Positions 7,108 to 13,688 of a stretch of DNA of 14,722 nt are shown here, piece by piece. The stretch comes from Acidobacteriaceae bacterium (GTDB taxonomy: Bacteria > Acidobacteriota > Terriglobia > Terriglobales > Acidobacteriaceae). The position numbers were made by a program, and so were the translations under genes. Positions within the stretch are counted from its first letter, which is position 1; the number at the start of each line of letters is the position of its first letter. The stretch spans positions 1-14,722 of the forward strand of contig PLUJ01000125.1 in assembly GCA_003165455.1 (NCBI GenBank). Direction: 5' to 3'. The notes below the pieces were generated by a model. That model was not told where the DNA came from. It did not search any database and saw only the letters and a list, made by a program, of their open reading frames with translations.

Positions 7108-7133
7108 AGTCAACAGGAGTTACCCAACTCATA

Positions 7134-8249
7134 ATGGCCGTTCCCGTATCCCAGATGTGGACTGTTTCGAGCTACGTCCTCAAGCAGAAGCTTGCCGGGC
7201 GCAAGCAGTATCCGCTTGTGCTCATGCTCGAGCCGCTGTTCCGCTGCAACCTGGCCTGCGCCGGATGCGGCAAGATTCAATACCCCGCCCACATCCTTAA
7301 AAAAGATCTCTCCCCAGAAGAGTGTTTCCGCGCGGTCGACGAGTGCGGGGCTCCCATGGTTTCGATCCCCGGCGGCGAACCTCTCATGCATCCTCAGATT
7401 GCCGAGATCGTTGACGGCCTGGTCGCCCGCAAGAAATACATTTATCTCTGCACGAACGCACTGCTGCTGAAAGAAAAAATTCACCTCTTCAAACCCAGCA
7501 AGTATTTGACCTTCAGCGTTCACCTCGACGGGCAGCGCGAAGAGCACGACCTCGCCGTATGCCGCGAAGGCGGATACGACATCGCTCTCGACGCCATTAA
7601 AGAAGCCCTCGCTCGCGGCTTCCGCGTCACTACGAACACCACACTCTTCGACGGCGCCGACCCGAAATCCGTTCGCGCTTTCTTCGACGAAATGATGGAC
7701 CTCGGCCTCGAAGGCATGATGCTTTCTCCCGGATATTCTTACGATAAAGCTCCGGACCAAAAACATTTCCTCGGCCGTGCCCGCACACGGCGCATGTTCC
7801 GCGCGATTCTGACGAACCGCAAAAAGAGTTGGAAATTTAATCTGTCGCCGCTCTTCCTGGAATTCCTGATGGGCAAGCGCACGTATCCGTGCACTCCCTG
7901 GGGCATGCCCACTTACAATATTTTCGGATGGCAGAAGCCCTGCTACTTACTCCAGGATGGCTACGCTGAAACCTTCTCCGAACTTCTCGCGACGACAAAT
8001 TGGTCCAACTACGGCACCGAATCCGGCAATCCCGCCTGCGCCAATTGCATGGTCCACAGCGGCTATGAAGCTTCGGCGGTGAACGCTACGTTCAGTTCGC
8101 TAAGCGGATTCCTAGCCACGGTGAAAGCAACTCTGTTTGACGGCTATCGCGACGAAGAAGCGCTTCGCTTGTTGGATGAAACGCAAGCTCCGGTGCACCC
8201 GCTGGTGCAGATCGCACCTACCGGCGAACCGCAGGAAACACGGGCGTAG
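7134..8249 (+). CDS. hpnH: Adenosylhopene transferase (radical SAM, hopanoid biosynthesis)
   Basis: HpnH is a B12-binding-type radical SAM enzyme that attaches the 5'-deoxyadenosyl group to diploptene, giving adenosylhopane. This is the first step toward extended (C35) hopanoids, which stiffen the membrane. The 371-residue protein starts with MAVPVSQMW and reaches the family core KQKLAGRKQYPLVLMLEP-LFRCNLACAGCGKIQYP. The radical-SAM CxxxCxxC cysteines are about 38, 42 and 45. Other SAM-site features are SIPGGEPLMHP and LTFSVHLDG. C-terminal conserved cysteines occur in YPCTPWGMPTYN, QKPCYLL and GNPACANCMVHSGYEASAV, the last being characteristic of HpnH. The start matches family N-termini. No other hopanoid gene is in the window. 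A small uncharacterised gene follows 120 bp downstream on the same strand. Confidence 0.95.
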   Translation: MAVPVSQMWTVSSYVLKQKLAGRKQYPLVLMLEPLFRCNLACAGCGKIQYPAHILKKDLSPEECFRAVDECGAPMVSIPGGEPLMHPQIAEIVDGLVARKKYIYLCTNALLLKEKIHLFKPSKYLTFSVHLDGQREEHDLAVCREGGYDIALDAIKEALARGFRVTTNTTLFDGADPKSVRAFFDEMMDLGLEGMMLSPGYSYDKAPDQKHFLGRARTRRMFRAILTNRKKSWKFNLSPLFLEFLMGKRTYPCTPWGMPTYNIFGWQKPCYLLQDGYAETFSELLATTNWSNYGTESGNPACANCMVHSGYEASAVNATFSSLSGFLATVKATLFDGYRDEEALRLLDETQAPVHPLVQIAPTGEPQETRA

Positions 8250-8283
8250 GAGCGGCAGTTAATTTGTCACCCGCGACTTCCGA

Positions 8284-8349
8284 GGGCTGAAGCCCGCGTC
8301 CATTTTGGAGCGGCTGATCGCAGCGGTAAACCACTGCGTCACCCAAAAT
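8284..8349. repeat. Hairpin cluster in the hpnH-8370 spacer
   Basis: GGGC-TGAA-GCCC (8284-8295) is a short hairpin similar in apex to those upstream of hpnH. A nested structure follows: ATTTTGG (8302-8308) pairs with CCAAAAT (8343-8349). Between them CGCAGCGG-TAAA-CCACTGCG (8319-8338) forms an inner stem with one mismatch. The absence of a T tract argues against a terminator. Confidence 0.5.
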
Positions 8350-8369
8350 CAGACCATAACAAGGAAACT

Positions 8370-8834
8370 ATGACGGGCAAAGCTGCAGGCCATCTCGATC
8401 ACGAAGCTGCCGGGGCTGTGCCGCACGCCGGCATGGCCCATCCCGACGCGCTTGAAGTCGCCCCCGGCACCGCCCACGAAAATCTCGAAGGCTGGATTCC
8501 CCAGCTCGCCACCGACGAAGAAGTCCGCGTCGCCCTCGAAAAAGCCTTCGACTATCGGGGAGACGTCACCATCACTCGTAAAGATGGTTCCAAGGTCGAA
8601 GGTTACCTCTTCGACCGGCGCACTGCCGTCACGCTACAGGAATCCATCGTGCGACTCTATCCGAAAAATTCGAGCGAAAAAATTTCAATCCCCTACGCGG
8701 ACATCGCCGCCCTGGCGTTCACCGGACGCGATACTGCCGCCGGAAAAAGCTGGGAAGCCTGGATGAAGAAATACGCCGCTAAGAAGGCGGCAGGCGAAAC
8801 CAACATCGCCCTCGAACCCGAACCGTTGGACTGA
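8370..8834 (+). CDS. Conserved-looking protein of unknown function with an Sm-like beta segment
   Basis: I do not recognise a named family for this 154-residue cytoplasmic protein (no signal peptide or membrane segment). Residues 1-36 are rich in His, Ala and Pro and look disordered. Residues 47-62 form a helix. Residues 63-118 show alternating beta strands: DVTITRKDGSKVEGYLFDRR, then SIVRLYPKN, then KISIPYADIAALAFTGRD. The spacing of charged turns and the DG-x4-GYLFD element recall the small barrels of Sm-like or related folds; this is a pattern resemblance only. A basic helix, SWEAWMKKYAAKKAA, and an acidic tail end the protein. The ATG at 8370 has AAGGAA four to five bases upstream. It lies 120 bp after hpnH on the same strand, so a link to hopanoid or membrane physiology is possible but unproven. 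Confidence 0.7.
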   Translation: MTGKAAGHLDHEAAGAVPHAGMAHPDALEVAPGTAHENLEGWIPQLATDEEVRVALEKAFDYRGDVTITRKDGSKVEGYLFDRRTAVTLQESIVRLYPKNSSEKISIPYADIAALAFTGRDTAAGKSWEAWMKKYAAKKAAGETNIALEPEPLD

Positions 8835-8865
8835 AGAACTCGCAGCTGGGCGAAAGGGCAGCGGT

Positions 8866-8899
8866 TAGGAGATCCTTCGCTTCGCTCAGGATGACAATG
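8866..8899. repeat. Dispersed 'HPERSEGS' repeat unit
   Basis: The stretch holds GATCCTTCGCTTCGCTCAGG followed by ATGACA. It has a weak stem, ATCCT (8872-8876) with AGGAT (8888-8892). This sequence is widely dispersed in bacterial genomes and, read on the opposite strand, gives the spurious peptide HPERSEGS. The open frame over it here (8693-8902, minus) begins MHCHPERSEGSP and is not a gene. Confidence 0.7.
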
Positions 8900-8947
8900 C
8901 ATACTCTATCGCGGAGTGAGTAGCGGAATCGCAAGGGCCGCAGGCCG

Positions 8948-9541
8948 TCAACTTCGCTCCCATGGCGCCGGAACCTTCACCCATGCCATCCCAGCTGCCT
9001 TCGCTGCCTGAGTCCCCATCTCCGTATCCTCAAAAACTAAACACGCTTCTGGCGCCACTCCCAGGCGGGATGCCGCCAGCAAAAATGCCTCTGGATCGGG
9101 CTTGCTCTTCTCGTAGTCTTCCGCGCACACCAGCGTATCGAATCGATCCAGCAGCTTCAGCGCAGCCAAAGACTCCGTCACCGACTCTCGCGTGCTTCCC
9201 GACACCACCGCAAACGGAATCCGTCCATGCATGTTTACGACGTGCTCCAAAACTTCTGGTACCGCAGCGAGTTCCGAAAGCAGTTCGAAATAGAAACGTT
9301 CTTTCTGCCGGCACACCGCTTCCACCGGCATGTTCAGGCCAAGCCGCGCATTCAGCGTCGAAATAATCTCAGCCACGGGCATGCCTCCCCACTCGTAAAA
9401 AAGCTTCTCATCGAATTCACAATTCCATTTTGCCAGTGCCTTATTCCACGCCCGGTAATGCAGCGGCATCGAGTCCGCGATCGTCCCGTCGCAATCGAAT
9501 AGATACGCCCCAAACGAACCCTCGGGTAATTTAAGTTTCAT
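8948..9541 (-). CDS. HAD-superfamily phosphatase / beta-phosphoglucomutase-like
   Basis: This is a 197-residue haloacid dehalogenase-fold hydrolase, subfamily IA with the small helical cap. All four motifs are present: LFDCDGTIADSM (nucleophile Asp about 16, acid/base Asp 18), VVSGSTRES (Ser about 114), KSKPDPEAF (Lys about 147) and LVFEDTEMGTQAAKAAGM (Glu 171, Asp 172). The cap region between residues 20 and 90 includes HYRAWNKALAKW. The closest kinds are sugar-phosphate phosphatases (fructose-1-phosphate or YqaB-like) and beta-phosphoglucomutases; the choice between them cannot be made from motifs alone. No strong ribosome site precedes the ATG at 9541. The gene follows the secreted-protein gene by 41 bp and is likely at the end of the minus-strand unit. 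Confidence 0.88.
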   Translation of the reverse strand: MKLKLPEGSFGAYLFDCDGTIADSMPLHYRAWNKALAKWNCEFDEKLFYEWGGMPVAEIISTLNARLGLNMPVEAVCRQKERFYFELLSELAAVPEVLEHVVNMHGRIPFAVVSGSTRESVTESLAALKLLDRFDTLVCAEDYEKSKPDPEAFLLAASRLGVAPEACLVFEDTEMGTQAAKAAGMAWVKVPAPWERS

Positions 9542-9582
9542 GCCGCTGGATGGATGCCTTTCAAGAGTGTTTTGGTGAACGT

Positions 9583-10314
9583 CTATCGATGTGATTGCGA
9601 TTTCGCCGCTGCGCCAAAATTCAATCCCTGAATCAGATCTTCCACCTCATCTTCCGTACCGCCAATAAACGTGAACGACACTGCATATCCGTGCGCCAGC
9701 ATGACCAGCGTCGACTGCAACATCACTCGCTTGCCAACATCTTTCTGAAAATCCGATCGCACCAGATTTTTAGCGCCTACCGCAAATTCGAATGGCTCGT
9801 TCACCGTATCGAATCCTTGCGCTTCGGCAATTTCCGTGAGCGGGCCAAAATATTGCGCCGCGTCTTTCATCCCTGGATACGTCGCCACGCTTTCCGCCGC
9901 AATCAGTATGGAAGAATTCACATCCTCCGCGCGCGCCTCAGGAGGCCGGGAAAACGCCGCCAGCAATACATGTCCCGTTTTATCGGTCGGAGCAGTTTCG
10001 CCTGCCGCTTCATTTTCCCGCTGGTTCATCTCGTCGGTTCGCAGTACCCACCCAGCCGGAATTTTGCACGCGAAGCCAAACTCGGAATTGTGATACACGC
10101 CGTTACTCACGGATCCTGCATCCAGCTTGCTACCCGCAGCCGCAGCTTTTGCCGGATGTCTCGCGGAAGAGGATGAACTGCTGGAAGAGCTCGATTGTCC
10201 CGCCGAGGATTGTCCAGCTGACTGCCTAGAAGATGATTGCCCGGACCCCACGGAAGAAACTGCGAGCATGAAACTAAGAATGGAGAATACCAAGAGGTCG
10301 AAGCGAATACGCAT
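9583..10314 (-). CDS. Secreted Ser-rich protein of unknown function
   Basis: This is a predicted exported protein of 243 residues that I cannot name. The chosen ATG at 10314 begins a clear signal peptide, MRIRFDLLVFSILSFMLAVS, with likely cleavage after SVGSG. The open frame extends much further upstream, but that part overlaps jag and has no protein-like composition. Residues 25-60 form a low-complexity Ser/Gln/Ala linker with a run of ten serines (41-50). The globular domain starts near residue 67 with GVYHNSEFGFACKIPAGW, a 'Y-N-x2-FGF-x3-P-x-GW' opening seen in small secreted or periplasmic domains. It ends with a strand-helix pattern (AHGYAVSFTFIGGTEDEVEDLIQGL) that recalls PsbP/DUF1795-like folds. 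The ribosome site is weak (GAAGGG abutting the ATG). It lies 76 bp downstream of jag. Confidence 0.75.
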   Translation of the reverse strand: MRIRFDLLVFSILSFMLAVSSVGSGQSSSRQSAGQSSAGQSSSSSSSSSSARHPAKAAAAGSKLDAGSVSNGVYHNSEFGFACKIPAGWVLRTDEMNQRENEAAGETAPTDKTGHVLLAAFSRPPEARAEDVNSSILIAAESVATYPGMKDAAQYFGPLTEIAEAQGFDTVNEPFEFAVGAKNLVRSDFQKDVGKRVMLQSTLVMLAHGYAVSFTFIGGTEDEVEDLIQGLNFGAAAKSQSHR

Positions 10315-10390
10315 CCCTTCAATGTTACAGGAGCCAAACCGATGGCAGTTTCCGCTATGGTTGATTATTAATCGAACACCCGCACAAGGA

Positions 10391-10915
10391 TTAATCGCCC
10401 GTGCGTCGCGCAGTCTTGCCGCCTTCACTCTTATAATCCGCCGGATACAGCACCACGCACCGGTCGCGCCCTTCGCCATCGCTTTCCGTACGCAGATCGG
10501 CTTCATCGCGCAACGCAAGATGCACCATTCGGCGCTCCCGCGACGACATTGGAGAAAAGTGAAATGGCGTTCCGGTCCGGCGAACTTTCTCGGCGGCAAC
10601 ACTCGCAGACGTGCGCAACTCCTGAAATCGCAGCGACCGCTGATTCTTGCAATCGAACGCCAACTTCTCGTGCTCGCCGGGCGGAACGCGTAAGATTTCA
10701 AACGCCAGCAATTCCAGCGCCCGCAGCAGTTCCCCGCCACGATCCAGCAACAGCCCGGAATCTGGCCCCGACAAGTCCACAAAGATCTCCGGATTTTCCC
10801 AATCATTGAGGGGCGGAGGGTCCACCACAATCCGGTACTTGATGTGAAGGCCGCCCAGATTTACGACAGCCTGCAAAAATTCATTGATGCGATTCGCGGC
10901 AGCAACTTTATCCAT
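10391..10915 (-). CDS. jag: Jag/KhpB-like RNA-binding protein (KH + R3H)
   Basis: This is a 174-residue protein with the domain order of Jag (also KhpB/EloR), an RNA-binding protein usually encoded beside yidC and linked to cell elongation control in Gram-positives. The KH domain spans about residues 25-90 (IFVDLSGPDSGLLLDRGGEL, LRALELLAFEIL) and the R3H domain about 115-160 (PFHFSPMSSRERRMVHLAL with the R-x3-H pair, then GEGRDRCVVLYP). Two things are odd. The N-terminal Jag-N domain of longer homologues is absent. The KH loop reads DRGG where the canonical form is GxxG. The ATG at 10915 is the only reasonable start, but its ribosome site is weak (AAGAG), and a block of 7-bp repeats begins only six bases upstream. 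It is downstream of yidC. Confidence 0.88.
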   Translation of the reverse strand: MDKVAAANRINEFLQAVVNLGGLHIKYRIVVDPPPLNDWENPEIFVDLSGPDSGLLLDRGGELLRALELLAFEILRVPPGEHEKLAFDCKNQRSLRFQELRTSASVAAEKVRRTGTPFHFSPMSSRERRMVHLALRDEADLRTESDGEGRDRCVVLYPADYKSEGGKTARRTGD

Positions 10916-10926
10916 AGTGAAAGCTC

Positions 10927-10954
10927 TTAGCTGTTAGCTCTTAGCCGTTAGCTC
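10927..10954 (+). repeat. Four tandem 7-bp repeats (TTAGCYS) upstream of jag
   Basis: The units are TTAGCTG, TTAGCTC, TTAGCCG and TTAGCTC in strict 7-bp register. An inverted block of the same kind lies at 11024-11058, with about 70 bp between. The two blocks can pair and would form a large stem in the yidC-jag transcript. Confidence 0.8.
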
Positions 10955-11023
10955 AAAACCCATTCTCTTCAAGGTTCTTTTCAATTCCATGTAGCACGCC
11001 TATCCCTATCCCCCGAAAGCCCC

Positions 11024-11058
11024 AAGCTAAAAGCCACCGGCTAAAAGCTAATAGCTTA
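11024..11058 (-). repeat. Inverted block of 7-bp repeats over the yidC stop codon
   Basis: On the minus strand the units are TAAGCTA, TTAGCTT, TTAGCCG, GTGGCTT and TTAGCTT, again in 7-bp register. They are the inverted partner of the block at 10927-10954. The first unit supplies the TAA stop of yidC. Confidence 0.75.
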
Positions 11059-12867
11059 TTTCTCCTTCTTCCTCGCGCGCTTTTCCATCATCTCGCGCAT
11101 CTCTCGCCCCAGGCTCGTCCGATTCATGATGGCTTGTTGCGCCATCGAGATCAAATTGGTCTCCGCATAATAAAGGTTCAACCCGGCAGCCAGATTAAAG
11201 AAAATAAATCCCATCATCAATGGCATCATCAGCGTCATCATCTTTTGTTGCGCCGGGTCCATTCCGGCCTGCGGCGTTATGCGCTGCATCGCGACCATGC
11301 TCACCACCATCACAATCGGCAAAATAAAATAAGGGTCGCGCGCCGAAAGATCGTGAATCCACAACCAGTGCGCGTGCCGCAAATCCAGCGCGTCCCGCAA
11401 CATGCTGTAATACGCCCACAGGAACGGCAGTTGGATGATCATCGGCAAACAGCCGCCCGCCGGATTTACCCCCTCTTTCTTGTAGATCGCGCTGATCTCT
11501 TCGTTCATCGCGGCCTTGCGCGGATCTCTCAAACTGTATTTCTTATATTTCTCTTGAATCGATTTGATCTGCGGCGCCACGCGCTGCATCTTCAGCATCG
11601 ACTTCATCTGCGTAATCCGCAGCGGCAGCAGCGCGACCGTGATGATCAAAGTCTGGAGCACGATCGCCCATCCCCAGTTGGCCACTACATGGTTGTAAGT
11701 CCACTTCAGCCAAAGAAACAGGGGACGCGCAACAATTTCCAGCCGCCCGAAATCGACAATTCCGCCAAGATTTGGATTGCCGTTCCTGATCCTCGGCACC
11801 GAAACCGCATCCAGAACCGCCAGTTCTTTCGGGCCAACATACATCCGCTCCGCAGTAGGCCCGCTTATCGGCCCAACCGCCGCGCCAAGCACATCAACCT
11901 TCGAAAGCTCATTCGAACCGGGCTTCGTCGGAACCTCAATCGGATTCCGCAACGTAACCAGCCCAATCCCCTGGGGATCCGCCGGAATAAATATTGCCGT
12001 GAAATATTGATCCCCGGTCCCTGCCCACTGGAATTCACCCTTCAACGTGTTCCCGCTGCTCACACTCTTGACCGGCATCCGCGTAATGTAGCTGGGAAAA
12101 ATGAAGGTGCTGCGCTCGGTCGAAGCGTCGTTATGGTAGTCGATGCGCGCCACGGTGTACGAAGCCGGGGTTAGTTCATCGCCAAATCCAGAAGGCCATG
12201 CCGGAGCGGCGAAAATCTCCGATCCCTTGTAAACCACCGACGTCTCAACATTCAAAACATAACTCTGATCGAAATGAAACGTCTTTCGTACCACCACATC
12301 CCGATCGGCATATTCGAAGCTGATCTGCGCCGGAGCGCTCTGCTCGCCTTCACTCGACGGCACATACAAAACGGAACTTAGCTTATTGCGCAGCGCCTCG
12401 TCATAAACCCACAGGGAGAGCGGATAACCATACTTCTGTGACGCGGCCGTGCTCACCAAATCCACCGGGCCATTTTGTGCGTCGTTATTGAATTTCTTCA
12501 GGATCCAGGACTTCACCTGCGCGCCGCGGTTGGTGAAAGTGATTTTGTAAAGATCGCTCTCAATCACGGTTTCAGATTCGGCCGCCGCCTGCTGGTTGGC
12601 GTTCGCGCCAGTCTTAATTGCGGAGGAGGCCTTCGAAGATCGAGTTGCGGCAGGAGAAATATTTGAAGAGGCCCCAATCGAAGACGCAGAAGACGGATTC
12701 GACTCCGCTTTTTCCGCCACCGATGGCTTCTGCGGCACCGGCGCCTGCGGCATATATTTCTTAAGCAACGGCTGGAAAACAATCAGCACGATAAAGGTCA
12801 GCAGAAAAACCAGCATCAGCCGCCGCTCGGCGCCCGGTTCCTGCTGTGGATTTTTATAATCGGCCAA
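11056..12867 (-). CDS. yidC: Membrane protein insertase YidC
   Basis: YidC (603 residues) inserts and folds inner-membrane proteins, alone or with Sec. The Gram-negative layout is complete: an N-terminal anchor (about 16-36), an Ala/Ser-rich linker (40-98), a large periplasmic beta-domain (about 100-375) and the conserved C-terminal insertase domain. The latter includes NWGWAIVLQTLIITVALLPL, VNPAGGCLPMIIQLPFLWAYY, LWIHDLSARDPYFILPIVM and a last helical pair near 545-580, then a basic tail (KRARKKEK). The start is TTG at 12867, supported by AAGGAA just upstream and by the family N-terminus ADYKNPQQEPGAERR. At the position of the canonical groove arginine (E. coli R366) the gapless alignment I can make places T410; the nearest Arg is R417. 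The gene is 15 bp after yidD. Confidence 0.96.
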   Translation of the reverse strand: MADYKNPQQEPGAERRLMLVFLLTFIVLIVFQPLLKKYMPQAPVPQKPSVAEKAESNPSSASSIGASSNISPAATRSSKASSAIKTGANANQQAAAESETVIESDLYKITFTNRGAQVKSWILKKFNNDAQNGPVDLVSTAASQKYGYPLSLWVYDEALRNKLSSVLYVPSSEGEQSAPAQISFEYADRDVVVRKTFHFDQSYVLNVETSVVYKGSEIFAAPAWPSGFGDELTPASYTVARIDYHNDASTERSTFIFPSYITRMPVKSVSSGNTLKGEFQWAGTGDQYFTAIFIPADPQGIGLVTLRNPIEVPTKPGSNELSKVDVLGAAVGPISGPTAERMYVGPKELAVLDAVSVPRIRNGNPNLGGIVDFGRLEIVARPLFLWLKWTYNHVVANWGWAIVLQTLIITVALLPLRITQMKSMLKMQRVAPQIKSIQEKYKKYSLRDPRKAAMNEEISAIYKKEGVNPAGGCLPMIIQLPFLWAYYSMLRDALDLRHAHWLWIHDLSARDPYFILPIVMVVSMVAMQRITPQAGMDPAQQKMMTLMMPLMMGFIFFNLAAGLNLYYAETNLISMAQQAIMNRTSLGREMREMMEKRARKKEK

Positions 12868-12882
12868 TTTTTCCTTATTGCC

Positions 12883-13161
12883 TCAATTTCTTGGCGCACT
12901 CGCGCCGTACTTCCCCATAGCCTGCCGTTCAGTTTCCGGCCGCGTCACCGGATCATAGCCTCCGCGCACAAATGGATGACATCGCAACACGCGCCGCATC
13001 GCCATCCATCCGCCCCGCACCGCCCCATACCGCTCCACCGCTTCCATTGCATACTCCGAGCAAGTCGGCACGTAACGGCAGGCGGGCGGCAGCAATGGCG
13101 AGACCGCCCACTTGTATCCTTGCAACATCCGGAGCACCGCAAATTTGGCGCACTCGCTCAT
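12883..13161 (-). CDS. yidD: Membrane protein insertion efficiency factor YidD
   Basis: YidD is a small membrane-associated protein, encoded between rnpA and yidC in most bacteria, that helps YidC-dependent insertion. The 92 residues contain the family pattern in full: LQGYKWAVSPLLPPACRYVPTCSEYAMEAVERYG is here split as CRYVPTCSEYAMEAVERYG preceded by LQGYKWAVSPLLPPA. It continues with RRVLRCHPFVRGGYDPV, which has the conserved RCHP. The N-terminal helix is amphipathic. The ATG overlaps the rnpA stop in an ATGA arrangement (13158-13161), and no separate ribosome site is evident, so translation is probably coupled to rnpA. The tail after DPVTRPE is short and variable, as in the family. Confidence 0.95.
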   Translation of the reverse strand: MSECAKFAVLRMLQGYKWAVSPLLPPACRYVPTCSEYAMEAVERYGAVRGGWMAMRRVLRCHPFVRGGYDPVTRPETERQAMGKYGASAPRN

Positions 13162-13688
13162 GACCGAGGCTCGTGCGGCGCAGGCCCGTGGGCTGCAGCC
13201 TCGTGGGTTGCTGGCTCGTGTGGCGCGGGCACTCCTGCCAGCGAGCTTTTGACGCTGAAGCCATTCGCCGTCAACTTTTGCTCAATCACCACAAACGCTC
13301 GTTCCACTTCTTTCAGCACATTCGCGAAATCAGCCTTCAAAATGGTCTTCTTCGGATTGATCACCACATCCGCCGCAACCCCATTCGCCGGACGCGTCAT
13401 GCGAACCGCTTCGCGCAACCGCCGTTTCATGCGATTCCGCTGCACCGCCCCACCCAACACTCGCCCCACCGTAAATCCCACCCGCAGTCCAGCCACATGT
13501 GGAGCGAGCGCTCCCGCCAGCTTTGCCGGCGGCAACTGCTCCCCGGCTTCCACTTGAGTTCGCGCCAAATAAAAAACCGTCATCGTCGCGGAGAAATGCC
13601 GGCGGCCCTGTTTATACACACGCTCAAAATCCGCATGACGCAACAGCCGTGCTCCGCGCGGGAATCGTGCTGCCTTTTTCGCTGGCAT
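13158..13688 (-). CDS. rnpA: Ribonuclease P protein component
   Basis: RnpA is the protein subunit of RNase P, which matures the 5' ends of tRNAs with the RnpB RNA. Diagnostic features are FPRGARLLRHADFERVYKQG at the N-terminus and the RNR motif AVQRNRMKRRLREAVR, followed by DVVINPKKTI. I place the start at the ATG at 13688, 11 residues from the point where family similarity begins. The frame stays open to a GTG at 13781, eight bases after the rpmH stop, with another ATG at 13724. None has a good ribosome site, so the start is uncertain. After the core there is an unusual tail, PAPHE-PATHE-AAAHG-PAPHE-PRS, encoded by 15-bp tandem repeats. It overlaps yidD by 4 bp. Confidence 0.92.
   Translation of the reverse strand: MPAKKAARFPRGARLLRHADFERVYKQGRRHFSATMTVFYLARTQVEAGEQLPPAKLAGALAPHVAGLRVGFTVGRVLGGAVQRNRMKRRLREAVRMTRPANGVAADVVINPKKTILKADFANVLKEVERAFVVIEQKLTANGFSVKSSLAGVPAPHEPATHEAAAHGPAPHEPRS
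13168..13227. repeat. 15-bp minisatellite, four units, in the 3' end of rnpA
   Basis: The units on the plus strand are GGCTCGTGCGGCGCA, GGCCCGTGGGCTGCA, GCCTCGTGGGTTGCT and GGCTCGTGTGGCGCG (13168-13182, 13183-13197, 13198-13212, 13213-13227). The period is a whole number of codons, so they encode pentapeptides of the form (P/A)AxH(E/G). Confidence 0.85.

Larger units (their letters stand above)
6558..7133. other. Repeat-bearing intergenic region before hpnH
   Basis: This is 576 bp without a convincing gene. It holds a terminator-like hairpin near 6647-6681, two perfect GAA-loop hairpins (6937-6951 and 6971-6991), and a candidate extended -10 for hpnH at 7099-7107. Open frames at 6661-6873 (minus) and 6836-7087 (plus) contain no recognisable domain and run through the hairpin repeats, so I leave them uncalled. 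Confidence 0.55.

Noticed and set aside
7110..7766. 218-codon minus-strand frame over hpnH
   Set aside because: It is antisense to a firmly identified gene and is explained by that gene's codon bias.
8693..8902. 69-codon frame beginning MHCHPERSEGSP
   Set aside because: It is the well-known false protein produced by a dispersed DNA repeat, and it overlaps the preceding gene antisense.
10315..10830. Long upstream extension of the secreted-protein frame
   Set aside because: It overlaps jag in another frame, is Cys/Trp/Arg-rich, and a clear signal peptide starts at 10314.
11134..12174. 346-codon plus-strand frame over yidC
   Set aside because: It is antisense to yidC, very rich in His, Arg and Gln, and has no domain.
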